Shown piece by piece: positions 28,725-37,725 of a DNA stretch of 64,000 nucleotides (the first letter of the stretch is position 1; each line of letters starts with the position of its first letter). Position numbers and translations under genes: made by a program. Origin of the DNA: Jiella marina (GTDB lineage Bacteria > Pseudomonadota > Alphaproteobacteria > Rhizobiales > Rhizobiaceae). The notes under the pieces were generated by a model that saw only the letters and a program-made list of their open reading frames with translations, was not told the DNA's origin and did no database searches. The DNA is taken from assembly GCF_024359545.1 (NCBI RefSeq), contig NZ_JAKQZG010000006.1:186001-250000 (forward strand). The letters are read 5' to 3'.

Positions 28725-31460
28725 ATGCCGGCCCACCCAGCGATTGCCCCGGTCAAGCGACTTCAGCCCTGGCGCACGCTCGGCTTTCGCCTTTCGCTCG
28801 TCCTGGTGCTTGCCGTCATCAGCGCCGTCGCCTGCACGATCGGATTCTTCCTCGTCCAGGACTTTCATCAGACCGTGGACGCCGAACGCAGCCGATTGCG
28901 CAGTTCGGCCTCGGCCTTCGCCGCAGCGTCGTCGCAGGCCGTCGAATCCGGGGACCGACGCGGCGTCCTCGAAGTCATCCGCGGGATCCGCGGCCTGTCC
29001 CATGTCGGCTACGCCGACGTGACCACCGCCGATGGCCGGATGCTCGCCGAGATCGGCACGGCGGAGTCCCTGGTCAGCTCCAATCGTGAACTCGGCGAAG
29101 GTGGCCCTCTGGCGATGTTCTTCGCCGATACGATCACCGACCGGGTCGAGGTTCGCAATGGTGGCGAGATCGTCGGCTGGCTTTCGATCCATGCCGACGT
29201 CGCCTGGCTGAGAGACCGCTTCTTGACCCGCCTGCTGATCGCCGTGGCGTTCGGCCTGAGCGTGCTGGTGGTGGCGCTCATGGCCGCCTGGTGGCTGATC
29301 GGCCGGATCGTGCGGCCGCTCCGTAGCCTGGCGGGCGAATTCGCCGATATCGGTCGGCGGTCCGATCTGTCCAAACGCCTGGTTTCGACCTCGAATGACG
29401 AGGTCGGCGTGCTGACCGACGCCTTCAACACCATGTTCTCGAAGATCGAAGAGCGCGATCATCTTCTGCAGAAACACCGCGAGACGCTGGAGGAGACGGT
29501 TCTCGAACGAACCGCCGAAATGCGCGCCGCCAAGGAGGAGGCCGAGCAGGCGAATGCGGCGAAATCCGAGTTCCTGGCAACCGTCAGCCACGAGATCCGC
29601 ACGCCGATGAACGGCATGCTGGTCATGGCCGAAATGCTGTCGAAGGCGCGGCTGCCGGAACAGCCGAACCGCTATGCCCAGATCATCCTGCGCTCCGGGC
29701 GCGGCATGCTGAACATTCTCAACGACATTCTGGACCTGTCCAAGATCGAATCCGGACGGCTCGACCTCGAATCGATCCCGCTGTCGCTGGACACGCTTGC
29801 GGAAGACGTGGCGAGCCTGTTCGCCGAACGGGCGCGGGAGAAGTCGCTGTCGATCGGGCTCGTGGTCGGCTCCGACGTGCCGGGCGAGGTTCTCGGAGAC
29901 CCGGTCCGCATCAGCCAGGTCCTGACCAATCTGGTCAACAACGCCCTGAAATTCACCGAGACCGGCGGCGTGACGGTCGAATTGCGCTGCCTTGGCAGAA
30001 GCGCCGACGGCGCGAAGCAGCGGCTGGGCTTCTTCGTGCGGGACACGGGCATCGGCATTGCGGCGGACAAGCTGGACGGGCTGTTCAGCCGGTTCGCCCA
30101 GGCGGATGCGACGATCACCCGCAAGTTCGGCGGCACGGGGCTTGGCCTCGCCATTTCCAAGCAGCTGGTCGAGGCGATGGGCGGGACTATCCGGGCGACG
30201 AGCGAGGAAGGGGTCGGGTCGTGCTTCAGCGTCGAGATCGAGTTCGCCGTGACGCGGGCGGCCCCTGCCCCGGCCTCGCTCGCGGGACACTCGGTGCATC
30301 TTCTCGATGACGATCCCATCACCCGGGCGGCCACCGCGACGGTTCTTTCCGAACGCGGCGCCCGCATCGTTGACGCCGATGACGAGAGCGACTCCGGCGT
30401 CGATGTCGTCCTCGCGAGGGCGACCAGCGAACTCGCCGCCGCCGATCCGACACGACCCGTCATCCTGCTGCTTGAGGCCGGCGAAACGGTTTCCGGCAAG
30501 GGCCATGCCGGCGAGATCGCGCTGCCGCTTCGACGCGCCGAGATCGACACGCTGGCCCGCTGCATCCAGGAGCGGGACTTCGCGCCGCTTCGCAACGGTG
30601 AAGCCGAGGCCGGGCCTGCCGAGACATCCGGGGCGCGATATGCCGATCTGCGCGTGCTCGTCGTGGATGACGGGCTGGTCAATCGCGAAGTGCTGAAGGA
30701 AGCGCTCGCCAGCTTCTCGGTCGCGCCGGACCTTGCCGAAAGCGGCATGACCGCGCTGACGATGATCGAGAACGCCGCCTATGACGTCGTCTTCATGGAT
30801 TGCTCGATGCCGGAGATGGACGGCTACGAGGCCACGCGCCGGATCAGGGCGACGGAGGCGCGGCTCGAACGCCCGCGCTCGCGCATCGTCGCGCTGACGG
30901 CCCACGGCCAGGACACGGATGCCGCCGGATGGCGGGCGGCCGGAATGGACGCCTATCTGACCAAGCCCTTCACCATCTCCGAGATCGAAGAGGTGCTGCA
31001 GGATACCGCCCGGCCGGATGCCTCGCTTCCGGCCGAAGAGGCGGCCGACACGCCGGCAGGGGCGGCCGAAGCGGCGCCGGCCGAATGGCAGGACGTGCCG
31101 ATCCTCGAAGCCGAGACGGTGGACATGCTGCAGATGCTCGCCGAGCAGAACGGATCGGCCTTTCTGGAACGGATCGTCGGCCTTTTCCGGAACAACGCTC
31201 CGACCGCATTCGCCGATCTGACCGGCCATGAGGGCGACGCGGCCGAGACCGCCCGTCTCGCCCATGCGCTGAAATCCATGTGCCGGAGCGCCGGTGCCGG
31301 TCGCGCGGCGGCGATCTGCGAAGTCATCGAGGAGCGCGCCAAGGCAGCGCAAGAGGTCCCCCCGGCGCTGTACGAAGACCTCCGCATTGTCCTCGCGGAG
31401 TCGGAACGCCAGCTCTGCGCCCTGATCCCGCCGCCGCCTGCGGAGGTGATCAACGGTTGA
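28725..31460 (+). CDS. Hybrid sensor histidine kinase with two receivers and HPt
   Basis: A 911-residue membrane sensor. Order: helix 1 (about 19-45), a periplasmic sensor region of about 120 residues, helix 2 (about 168-196), HAMP, coiled coil, HisKA with His289 in SHEIRTPMNG, an ATPase domain (GTGLGLAISKQL), a first receiver that has lost its phospho-acceptor Asp (VVLARAT), a second intact receiver with Asp692 (FMDCSMPEMDG, Lys in LTKPF), and a C-terminal HPt with His847 (LAHALKSM). This is the BarA-like phosphorelay layout. The signal is unknown. The adjacent EAL regulator is a plausible target of the HPt domain. Confidence 0.93.
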   Translation: MPAHPAIAPVKRLQPWRTLGFRLSLVLVLAVISAVACTIGFFLVQDFHQTVDAERSRLRSSASAFAAASSQAVESGDRRGVLEVIRGIRGLSHVGYADVTTADGRMLAEIGTAESLVSSNRELGEGGPLAMFFADTITDRVEVRNGGEIVGWLSIHADVAWLRDRFLTRLLIAVAFGLSVLVVALMAAWWLIGRIVRPLRSLAGEFADIGRRSDLSKRLVSTSNDEVGVLTDAFNTMFSKIEERDHLLQKHRETLEETVLERTAEMRAAKEEAEQANAAKSEFLATVSHEIRTPMNGMLVMAEMLSKARLPEQPNRYAQIILRSGRGMLNILNDILDLSKIESGRLDLESIPLSLDTLAEDVASLFAERAREKSLSIGLVVGSDVPGEVLGDPVRISQVLTNLVNNALKFTETGGVTVELRCLGRSADGAKQRLGFFVRDTGIGIAADKLDGLFSRFAQADATITRKFGGTGLGLAISKQLVEAMGGTIRATSEEGVGSCFSVEIEFAVTRAAPAPASLAGHSVHLLDDDPITRAATATVLSERGARIVDADDESDSGVDVVLARATSELAAADPTRPVILLLEAGETVSGKGHAGEIALPLRRAEIDTLARCIQERDFAPLRNGEAEAGPAETSGARYADLRVLVVDDGLVNREVLKEALASFSVAPDLAESGMTALTMIENAAYDVVFMDCSMPEMDGYEATRRIRATEARLERPRSRIVALTAHGQDTDAAGWRAAGMDAYLTKPFTISEIEEVLQDTARPDASLPAEEAADTPAGAAEAAPAEWQDVPILEAETVDMLQMLAEQNGSAFLERIVGLFRNNAPTAFADLTGHEGDAAETARLAHALKSMCRSAGAGRAAAICEVIEERAKAAQEVPPALYEDLRIVLAESERQLCALIPPPPAEVING

Positions 31461-31598
31461 GCAGGGCCGTGAACGCCGCTGCACGATGCAGTGTTCGGGC
31501 GCTTTCTATCCTCTGTGCTAAGCTCTTCTTAAACGTCTCTATTAGCTGGGCTTTTATGAAATCGGGCGACAATCGGAAGTCTGAAACGAGACTTCTGG

Positions 31599-32945
31599 AT
31601 GCTGGCCAAACTTCGATCATTCCTGGCGTGCCGAAATGGCAACTTCGCGCTCATCACCGCGCTGGTGATGCCGGTGTTGCTGCTCGTCGCCGGCGGCGGG
31701 GTGAACTATTCGCTGGCCTTCGCCACCCAGACCCGCCTGCAGTCGGCGGCCGACGGGGCGGCGCTCGCCGCGGCGCGCGAGCTCTATCTGGCGAACACCA
31801 AGCCCGAGCTTCTCCAGCGCACGATCGAAACCATGGTGGCGGTGAACCTCAACGTCGATCCGGCGGACGTCACGACTGAGGTCTCCTTCGGAAGACCGCA
31901 ACAGGACACGGCGGCGAAGGCCGGGGTCCTGAACGAGGTGACCGTCGAACTCTCGATGGATGTCGATCTAGCCTTCCCGATCATGGGGTTCGACGAGATG
32001 TTCGGCCGCACCAGCGCGCTGGCGACGGCGCGGGTCTCGGGCGGCGGGCGGATCTGCATGATCGCGCTCGCCGAAACCGGCAACAAGATCGTCGACATGT
32101 CCGGCGATGCGCAGATCCTGGCCGACACCTGCGCGGTCTATTCCAATTCCGTCGCCACGATCGGCGTGTCGGTCACCCAGCTCGCGAAGCTTTCCAGCGA
32201 ACTGACATGCTCGGCAGGCGGCTATTTCGGTCTCTTCACCAATTACGAGCCGATGCCGCTGACCGACTGTCCGGCGGTGAAGGACCCGCTTGTCTCCCGC
32301 GTCGCCGAGACGCCGACCCATTGCGACCATGAGAAGCTGACGATCAAGGACACCAACAAGAACCTTTATCCCGGCATCTATTGCGGCGACATCAAGCTGT
32401 CGGGCACCTCGGACGTCGTGCTTCTGCCCGGCACCTACACCTTCTGGAACGGGTCGCTGCGGGTCGAGAAGGGCGCGACGCTCACCGGCGAGGGCGTCAG
32501 CCTGGTCTTCCTCGGCAAGAAGGCGGGCCTGCAGGTCAAGAACGACACCGAGATCGCCCTGTCGGCCTCCCAGACCGGCGCCATGGCCGGCATCCTGATC
32601 TATGCCGACCGGGACACGGACAAGGACCGCAAGTTCCGGATCGAAAGCCACAACGCCCGCAAGATGGTCGGCACGATCTACATGCCCGAAGACACGCTCA
32701 CCATCGGCGGCGACAAGAACGGCGACGGCGTATGCGACCCCGACCCGGTGACCGGCGTGGTCGAAGGCCTGTTCGGCTGCGATTCGGAGGTCGGCCAGAT
32801 TTCCGAATGGACGGCGATCGTGGCAAAGGCGGTCGAGGTCACCGCCGGCGTGAAGCTCGTCCTCAACACCGACTATGAAGGCTCAACCGTCCCCGTCCCG
32901 GCCGGCGTCGGCCCGGTGGGGCGGAATATTGCGCTGACGCGGTGA
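31599..32945 (+). CDS. TadG-like protein (Flp pilus/TadE-G family)
   Basis: A 448-residue protein. Its N-terminus (RNGNFALITALVMPVLLLVAGGGVNYSLAF) is the TadE/TadG-type prepilin-like helix with a downstream D/N-type residue, followed by QTRLQSAADGAALAAAREL. The large C-terminal part is a surface or periplasmic beta-rich domain with Cys pairs (CSAGGYF, CDHEKLTI, YCGDIKLSG). Proteins like this stabilise Flp/Tad pili at the envelope. No other tad/cpa gene is visible in the window, so it is an orphan copy. An in-frame start further upstream does not improve the family match. Confidence 0.8.
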   Translation: MLAKLRSFLACRNGNFALITALVMPVLLLVAGGGVNYSLAFATQTRLQSAADGAALAAARELYLANTKPELLQRTIETMVAVNLNVDPADVTTEVSFGRPQQDTAAKAGVLNEVTVELSMDVDLAFPIMGFDEMFGRTSALATARVSGGGRICMIALAETGNKIVDMSGDAQILADTCAVYSNSVATIGVSVTQLAKLSSELTCSAGGYFGLFTNYEPMPLTDCPAVKDPLVSRVAETPTHCDHEKLTIKDTNKNLYPGIYCGDIKLSGTSDVVLLPGTYTFWNGSLRVEKGATLTGEGVSLVFLGKKAGLQVKNDTEIALSASQTGAMAGILIYADRDTDKDRKFRIESHNARKMVGTIYMPEDTLTIGGDKNGDGVCDPDPVTGVVEGLFGCDSEVGQISEWTAIVAKAVEVTAGVKLVLNTDYEGSTVPVPAGVGPVGRNIALTR

Positions 32946-33144
32946 GGGTTAAAGTCGGTTGCGTCTGTGCTTGAACCGCCGATTGGCAGAGATGGGCCGA
33001 AAGCGGACTGACGGCTCTGGAGCGGTGGAACTGAGAAGCTGCCGTTCCGCACTCGATCCCATTGCGGACGCGAAAGAACGTAACGGAATCGGAACTGGAT
33101 ACCCGGTGTGAAGGGGAGTTTGGGCGATTGGTTCGAAGCCACCT

Positions 33145-35502
33145 TCAGAAAGGCCAGTGGCTCGCGACTTCGCCTTTTGTCTCAGGCGAAATCAGGTCCG
33201 CAATTTCTTCGAGGAGCGGCCGCAGTTTAGCGCTGTCTGCCTGCGCCATACTGTTCTCAATTGTCGATGACGACCAATGATCGGCTTGGAAAACTGAGGC
33301 GGCGCGCCCGCGGATCTCCAAAGCCGCGTCATCACGAAGCTCTTTGGAAGGTAAACCTCCTGCCGTCATCCGCGCGCTTATTTCTGCCTTAAGCCAAGCC
33401 TCCGAAATACTCTCGTCCCCAAGAAGCGTGAGTGTCACGAGTGCGTAGACTCCCCGTTCCAGTATCGCCCAGCCAGTTTGATGTCGGCCTGCTTTGAATG
33501 TCCACGACAACAGCATGTTACCAATGTCGTTCCCAAGCTTTGGACACCCGTACTTGTGCGCATCCACCGCCGCTTCAAACAGTATTTCGGTCATCTGGAA
33601 ATTCTCGACGAACTTCACGGTCTCTTCGTCGTCGGGCACCCAAGACAAGACCGCGATCAGCCAAGCCGCGTGTTTGCGCAGTTCCTGCTGTCTATGCTCG
33701 TCACAAGGGGAGGTGTTCGACACAGCGATCAGCATCGAGGTAACCGCCGTGATCCAGTGAATCATGTCGGACGTGAATTGCGATCGTTTTTCGATGGCAT
33801 GAAGGAGAAGGTCCTTCTCAGTCTGATACATCCCATCCGCCCATTCCCCGAGATTGGCGATAACCTGCTGGGCGTTCACATCGTCCGCCGGCGCATCCGC
33901 GACGGCGTTGACCAGTTGGGAAAGCCGCGCCGCGAGCCCTTGTGCGCTCGTGACTGAGTAGTAGGGCGCAAGATAGGTGCTGTGGACGCTCATCAACGGT
34001 GCGTCCGGCAGGGCCATGAACAGCTTGGCGATCAGCTTCATGCTGCTGCGGATGTCCCGCGCCGCGAACTGGACTTTCCGCGACTTTGTCCGCAACAGCT
34101 CGAAGCTTAGGCACGCGAGCTGTTCAACCCCGGTGGACGTGACGGGTCGGAAATCCTTGCGCGCCACCCCGGCGCATGAAATGATGCCGATCTTCTGCAC
34201 CAGAGCCGTGATGCCCTGCGGGCCTTGCACTGCGAGCAGCATGTCGGCGCATTGCCCCATCAGCCGCACGCCTTCCATGAGTACGTCTGGCATGTTGTGT
34301 GGCAAAAGGCGCTCGACGTCTGCAGTGAGGTATCCTGCCGCGAGATGCGCGTGGGTCTTCGACGCATGCGGGCTGGCATAATCGATTGCGAGGTACACTC
34401 GGACGAGTTCGGCCATAGCCTGCAGCGTTTGTTCGATCTGCTGTTCATCGCCGCGCTTGATCGCTATACGCGCCGTCTGCCGTAGATGCTCAAGCGTATT
34501 ATTGATGAAATCATCCGTGGTGAGCGGGTTATCAAAAATCAGCTGGTTGGCGAAGAAAGTCTTTCCCTTCGCGTCAACATACGAAGCGTTGATCCTGATG
34601 ATCGCGTTCATCGCCACAGCGCTGACCTCATGGTCACCTTGCTCGGCATAGCGGCGCGCGAACGACACGGAATAGCGAACGCTCTGCTGCGCCCCGTCCG
34701 TCCAGCCACGATTGACCTGAAAATACTTGGTGCGCGCCAGGTCATGTTGGGGGGAGTAGGGATCGGTCTGAAGCGGTCGGCTGCCATCCGACAACAGCGG
34801 GTCCGCACGTTCCGCTCGTCTCGCCCACGCTCGCAGCTCGCGTTGCGTCCGCTGAACGATCATGCCGAGTTGTCGCACCGGGTTCACCAGAATCAGCGCG
34901 CGACAGTAGCCGTAGAGAAACAGCCCGAGGATAATCGCGGTGGCCCAGAAAGCCGCAAACACGACGACGCCGACCCGCTTTGGCTCTAGGACAAGCGACA
35001 GGCCGGTAATTGCCACCGCGAAAAGAAACGTCGCCGCAAACGCGCTTAGAAGCCTTCGATCAGCGCTGAGTCTGCGGAACAGGCCGTGCGGCATCCTCTC
35101 AATATTGACCTGCATCGCGAACAGCACGAGCGACGAAACGATGGCCGCCGCTCCGATCAGCGGGCCGCCAACGGCAAGCAAGAGCGACCGCAACAATGCG
35201 AGTCGTGCTTCGGTCGAGAAACAAGGTTCGAGTATCCCTTGAAGCGCCGGAATCCAGAACGCGCTTATGCTGATCAACGCCAGTAGCAAGATGGCCATCG
35301 CTAACGGGCCATGCCGCTTCTGCCAGAGCAGATACGTGTAGCGGGCGCCATATAGCCACTGCCAAAGCATTGCCCTGAGACGGGCTAATCTTATTAACGC
35401 CCGCCGAGCTTTCTTTTTGAATCTTTGCGACGCCAAGCGGAAACCGACTCGTAACCTCTTCCAGATCATCTTGCCCTTTTTTGTCGGACGCTCAGATCGC
35501 AT
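33145..35502 (-). CDS. Unrecognised large membrane protein, 785 residues
   Basis: I do not recognise this family. The basic N-terminus (MRSERPTKKGKMIWKRLRVG) is followed by four membrane helices: about residues 68-90, 108-130, 150-172 and 178-200. The remaining 580 residues are soluble and look mostly helical, with no Walker, zinc or nuclease motif. The second and third helices (GPLIGAAAIVSSLVLFAMQV) faintly recall DUF2254 membrane proteins. GC is clearly lower (about 55% by eye) than in the neighbours, and the gene stands alone between a tadG-like gene and ccoP, which suggests transfer. A GGGAGG ribosome binding site supports the ATG at 35502. Confidence 0.75.
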   Translation of the reverse strand: MRSERPTKKGKMIWKRLRVGFRLASQRFKKKARRALIRLARLRAMLWQWLYGARYTYLLWQKRHGPLAMAILLLALISISAFWIPALQGILEPCFSTEARLALLRSLLLAVGGPLIGAAAIVSSLVLFAMQVNIERMPHGLFRRLSADRRLLSAFAATFLFAVAITGLSLVLEPKRVGVVVFAAFWATAIILGLFLYGYCRALILVNPVRQLGMIVQRTQRELRAWARRAERADPLLSDGSRPLQTDPYSPQHDLARTKYFQVNRGWTDGAQQSVRYSVSFARRYAEQGDHEVSAVAMNAIIRINASYVDAKGKTFFANQLIFDNPLTTDDFINNTLEHLRQTARIAIKRGDEQQIEQTLQAMAELVRVYLAIDYASPHASKTHAHLAAGYLTADVERLLPHNMPDVLMEGVRLMGQCADMLLAVQGPQGITALVQKIGIISCAGVARKDFRPVTSTGVEQLACLSFELLRTKSRKVQFAARDIRSSMKLIAKLFMALPDAPLMSVHSTYLAPYYSVTSAQGLAARLSQLVNAVADAPADDVNAQQVIANLGEWADGMYQTEKDLLLHAIEKRSQFTSDMIHWITAVTSMLIAVSNTSPCDEHRQQELRKHAAWLIAVLSWVPDDEETVKFVENFQMTEILFEAAVDAHKYGCPKLGNDIGNMLLSWTFKAGRHQTGWAILERGVYALVTLTLLGDESISEAWLKAEISARMTAGGLPSKELRDDAALEIRGRAASVFQADHWSSSTIENSMAQADSAKLRPLLEEIADLISPETKGEVASHWPF

Positions 35503-35869
35503 TGCCTCCCTCTACATCAGGTGTCGCAGCAAGGAACGCGAATAGGGCACAATTGGGCACGTCTTTCCATGAAGAGTGGAATGATACGTGTTGTTTGAAC
35601 GCAGGCACGAGAAAAGCTCCGCCCCTCGCCCCAGGAATGCGGACTTGAAATGTCTACTTCTTAGCGAGTTTTCCAACAGTAGACGGTCGAGAATCCACGC
35701 ACTTACAACGTTGCCTTAGCGACGGGTAGCGTCCGCTTTGGAGGAGTTGGCTGATCTGTAGCAACGGCTTGAATGGGCGCCAACCTGCCACTCCCCCCAA
35801 CACCAACAGACCCCGGACGCTGCCGTCCGGGGTCTGTTGCCGTAAGCCGTCGATGCAGCGAATGGGGCG
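35503..35869. other. Gene-free lower-GC stretch with a long hairpin
   Basis: No gene is supported here. The right end holds a perfect 16-base stem at 35804-35819 and 35824-35839 (CAACAGACCCCGGACG with its complement, loop CTGC), 31 bases after the ccoP stop. It is probably the ccoNOQP transcript end, although no T run follows on either strand. The left 300 bases are lower in GC, like the adjacent membrane-protein gene, and presumably contain its promoter. Confidence 0.7.
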
Positions 35870-36742
35870 TTATTCGCCGCCGCCGAGGCTGTGGACGTAG
35901 ACGGCGAGTTCCTTGACCGTCGTCTCGCCGAGCCGGTCGCCCCAGGCGGGCATCTCGCCGTGGCGCGGTGCGGTCACCTGGGCGACGATGTCGGCCTTGT
36001 CGCCGCCATAGAGCCAGATCGCGTCGGAGATGTTCGGCGCGCCGACCTCGTTCATGCCGCCGCCGTTCTCGCCATGGCAGAAGGCGCAGTTCTCGGCATA
36101 GACGCTCGCCCCGCGCTCCGCCGCTTCCGCGTCGCCCGCCCGGTCCGACAGGGACAGGACATATTCGGCGACGTCGCTGATCTGCTCGCGCTCCAGAAGG
36201 CCGTCGGCGCCGAAGGCCGGCATGTCCGACACGCGGGTGTCGTCGTCGCCGTGGAAGCGGATGCCGTGCATGATCGTCGTGTAGATCGCCTCCGGGTCGC
36301 CGCCCCAGATCCAGGCGTCGTCGTTGAGGTTGGGATAGCCCGGCCCGCCCTGGGCGCCCGAACCGTGGCACTGGACGCAGTTGACCTTGAAGGCCGCGCG
36401 CCCGGCGCCGATGGCGAAGCTTCTTAAGTCCGGATCGGCGACGATCTTGGTGACCGCCGAGGTCTGGATCTGGGTGATCCGGTCGACATTCATCATGTCG
36501 GCCCGGGCGATGTCTTCCCGGAGCTCGGCCCGGCTCGACCAGCCGAGAACGCCCTCGGTCGCCGAGTTGATCAGCGGGATCGCCGGATAGAGGATCACGT
36601 AGATCAGCGAGAACAGGATCGTGGCGTAAAAGGTCCACAGCCACCAGCGCGGCAGCGGATTGTTCAGTTCCTTGATGCCGTCCCAGCTGTGGCCCGTCGT
36701 CTCGACGCCGCTGACCGCGTCGACTTCCTTATGCTCGGCCAT
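35870..36742 (-). CDS. ccoP: Cytochrome cbb3 oxidase diheme subunit CcoP
   Basis: A 290-residue membrane-anchored diheme cytochrome c that passes electrons to CcoO and CcoN. The N-terminal DUF4405-like part GHSWDGIKELNNPLPRWW precedes the membrane helix (WLWTFYATILFSLIYVILY), then two c-type heme sites CVQCHG and CAFCHG with distal Met ligands (DMPAFG, EMPAWG). It is the last gene of ccoNOQP, 4 bases after ccoQ. Confidence 0.97.
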   Translation of the reverse strand: MAEHKEVDAVSGVETTGHSWDGIKELNNPLPRWWLWTFYATILFSLIYVILYPAIPLINSATEGVLGWSSRAELREDIARADMMNVDRITQIQTSAVTKIVADPDLRSFAIGAGRAAFKVNCVQCHGSGAQGGPGYPNLNDDAWIWGGDPEAIYTTIMHGIRFHGDDDTRVSDMPAFGADGLLEREQISDVAEYVLSLSDRAGDAEAAERGASVYAENCAFCHGENGGGMNEVGAPNISDAIWLYGGDKADIVAQVTAPRHGEMPAWGDRLGETTVKELAVYVHSLGGGE

Positions 36743-36746
36743 TGGC

Positions 36747-36902
36747 TCAATCCTCTTTGAAGGGAATGGCGGCCGCGTCGTCGGCCGCCCGGCGCGCGCC
36801 GGGTCTGAGGACCCACAGGACGACGCCGATGAAGAACAGGGTCATCGCCAGGAGACCCCAGGAGTCCGCGAAGGTGCGCATGGAGTGGTAGTCGAATTCC
36901 AT
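36747..36902 (-). CDS. ccoQ: Cytochrome cbb3 oxidase subunit CcoQ
   Basis: A 51-residue single-helix subunit: MEFDYHSMRTFADSWGLLAM is the family N-terminus, the helix continues TLFFIGVVLWVL, and the tail is short and basic (RPGARRAADD). CcoQ stabilises the cbb3 complex. It sits 11 bases after ccoO and 4 before ccoP. Confidence 0.95.
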   Translation of the reverse strand: MEFDYHSMRTFADSWGLLAMTLFFIGVVLWVLRPGARRAADDAAAIPFKED

Positions 36903-36913
36903 CTTCGCCTCCC

Positions 36914-37714
36914 TCAGCGATCGTTTTCTTGCGGGTCATAGGCCGAGAAATCGACCAGCGTGCCGAGCATCTGGAGATAGGCGACGAGCGCATCCATCTC
37001 GGTCAGCCGCGTCGGATCACCGTCGAAATCGCCGACGACGGCCTTCGGATAGCGCGCGAGCAGCGCCTCCGTGTCACCGTCGGCCGCGGCCTGGACGAGG
37101 AGGTCGTTCCGGGCGTTCTCGACCATCTCGTCGGTGTAGGGCACGCCGACCGTGCGGTTGGCGAGGAGATGGCCGGAGGGGTTGTCCATCTCCAGTTCCG
37201 TCGATGCCAGGAAGGCGTAGGACGGCATGATCGATTCCGGCACGACCGAGCGCGGCGCCTTCAGGTGCTCCACATGCCAGTCGTTGGAATAGCGGCCGCC
37301 GACACGGGCGAGATCCGGACCGGTGCGCTTCGATCCCCACTGGAAGGGATGGTCGTACATGGATTCGGCGGCGAGCGAGTAGTGCCCGTAGCGCTCCACC
37401 TCGTCGCGGAAGGGCCGGATCATCTGCGAGTGGCAGACATAGCAGCCCTCGCGGATGTAGATGTTGCGGCCCGCCAGCTCCAGCGGCGAGTAGGGCCGCA
37501 TGCCCTTCACCTTCTCGATCGTGTTCTCGAGATAGAAGAGCGGCGCGATCTCCACGATGCCGCCGATCATCACCGTGATCAGCGACAGGACGAGAAGCAG
37601 CGTGACGTTCTTCTCGATCTTGGAGTGGTTGGCGAGGATGCCCCTCGCCACCGGGTCTGCCTTGAGTTCGGGCCGCGCGCCTTTGAGGGCCGGGTCCTGA
37701 TTGTCCTTGGTCAT
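36914..37714 (-). CDS. ccoO: Cytochrome cbb3 oxidase subunit CcoO
   Basis: A 266-residue membrane-anchored monoheme cytochrome c. One N-terminal helix ([20 protein letters not shown], about residues 37-56) precedes [21 protein letters not shown], which holds the heme c site [21 protein letters not shown] is also typical of FixO/CcoO. It carries electrons between CcoP and the catalytic subunit. It starts 11 bases after ccoN. Confidence 0.97.
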   Translation of the reverse strand: MTKDNQDPALKGARPELKADPVARGILANHSKIEKNVTLLLVLSLITVMIGGIVEIAPLFYLENTIEKVKGMRPYSPLELAGRNIYIREGCYVCHSQMIRPFRDEVERYGHYSLAAESMYDHPFQWGSKRTGPDLARVGGRYSNDWHVEHLKAPRSVVPESIMPSYAFLASTELEMDNPSGHLLANRTVGVPYTDEMVENARNDLLVQAAADGDTEALLARYPKAVVGDFDGDPTRLTEMDALVAYLQMLGTLVDFSAYDPQENDR

Positions 37715-37725
37715 GGTGTTCCCCC

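Noticed and set aside
28704-31484. A 926-codon open frame on the minus strand opposite the hybrid kinase gene
   Set aside because: Its translation is rich in Arg/Gly/His with no domain, and the opposite frame encodes a complete multidomain kinase. Long antisense frames are expected in high-GC DNA.
33131-33141. GGTTCGAAGCC resembling a tRNA T-arm
   Set aside because: No matching anticodon or acceptor stem can be folded around it, and the T stem itself pairs poorly.
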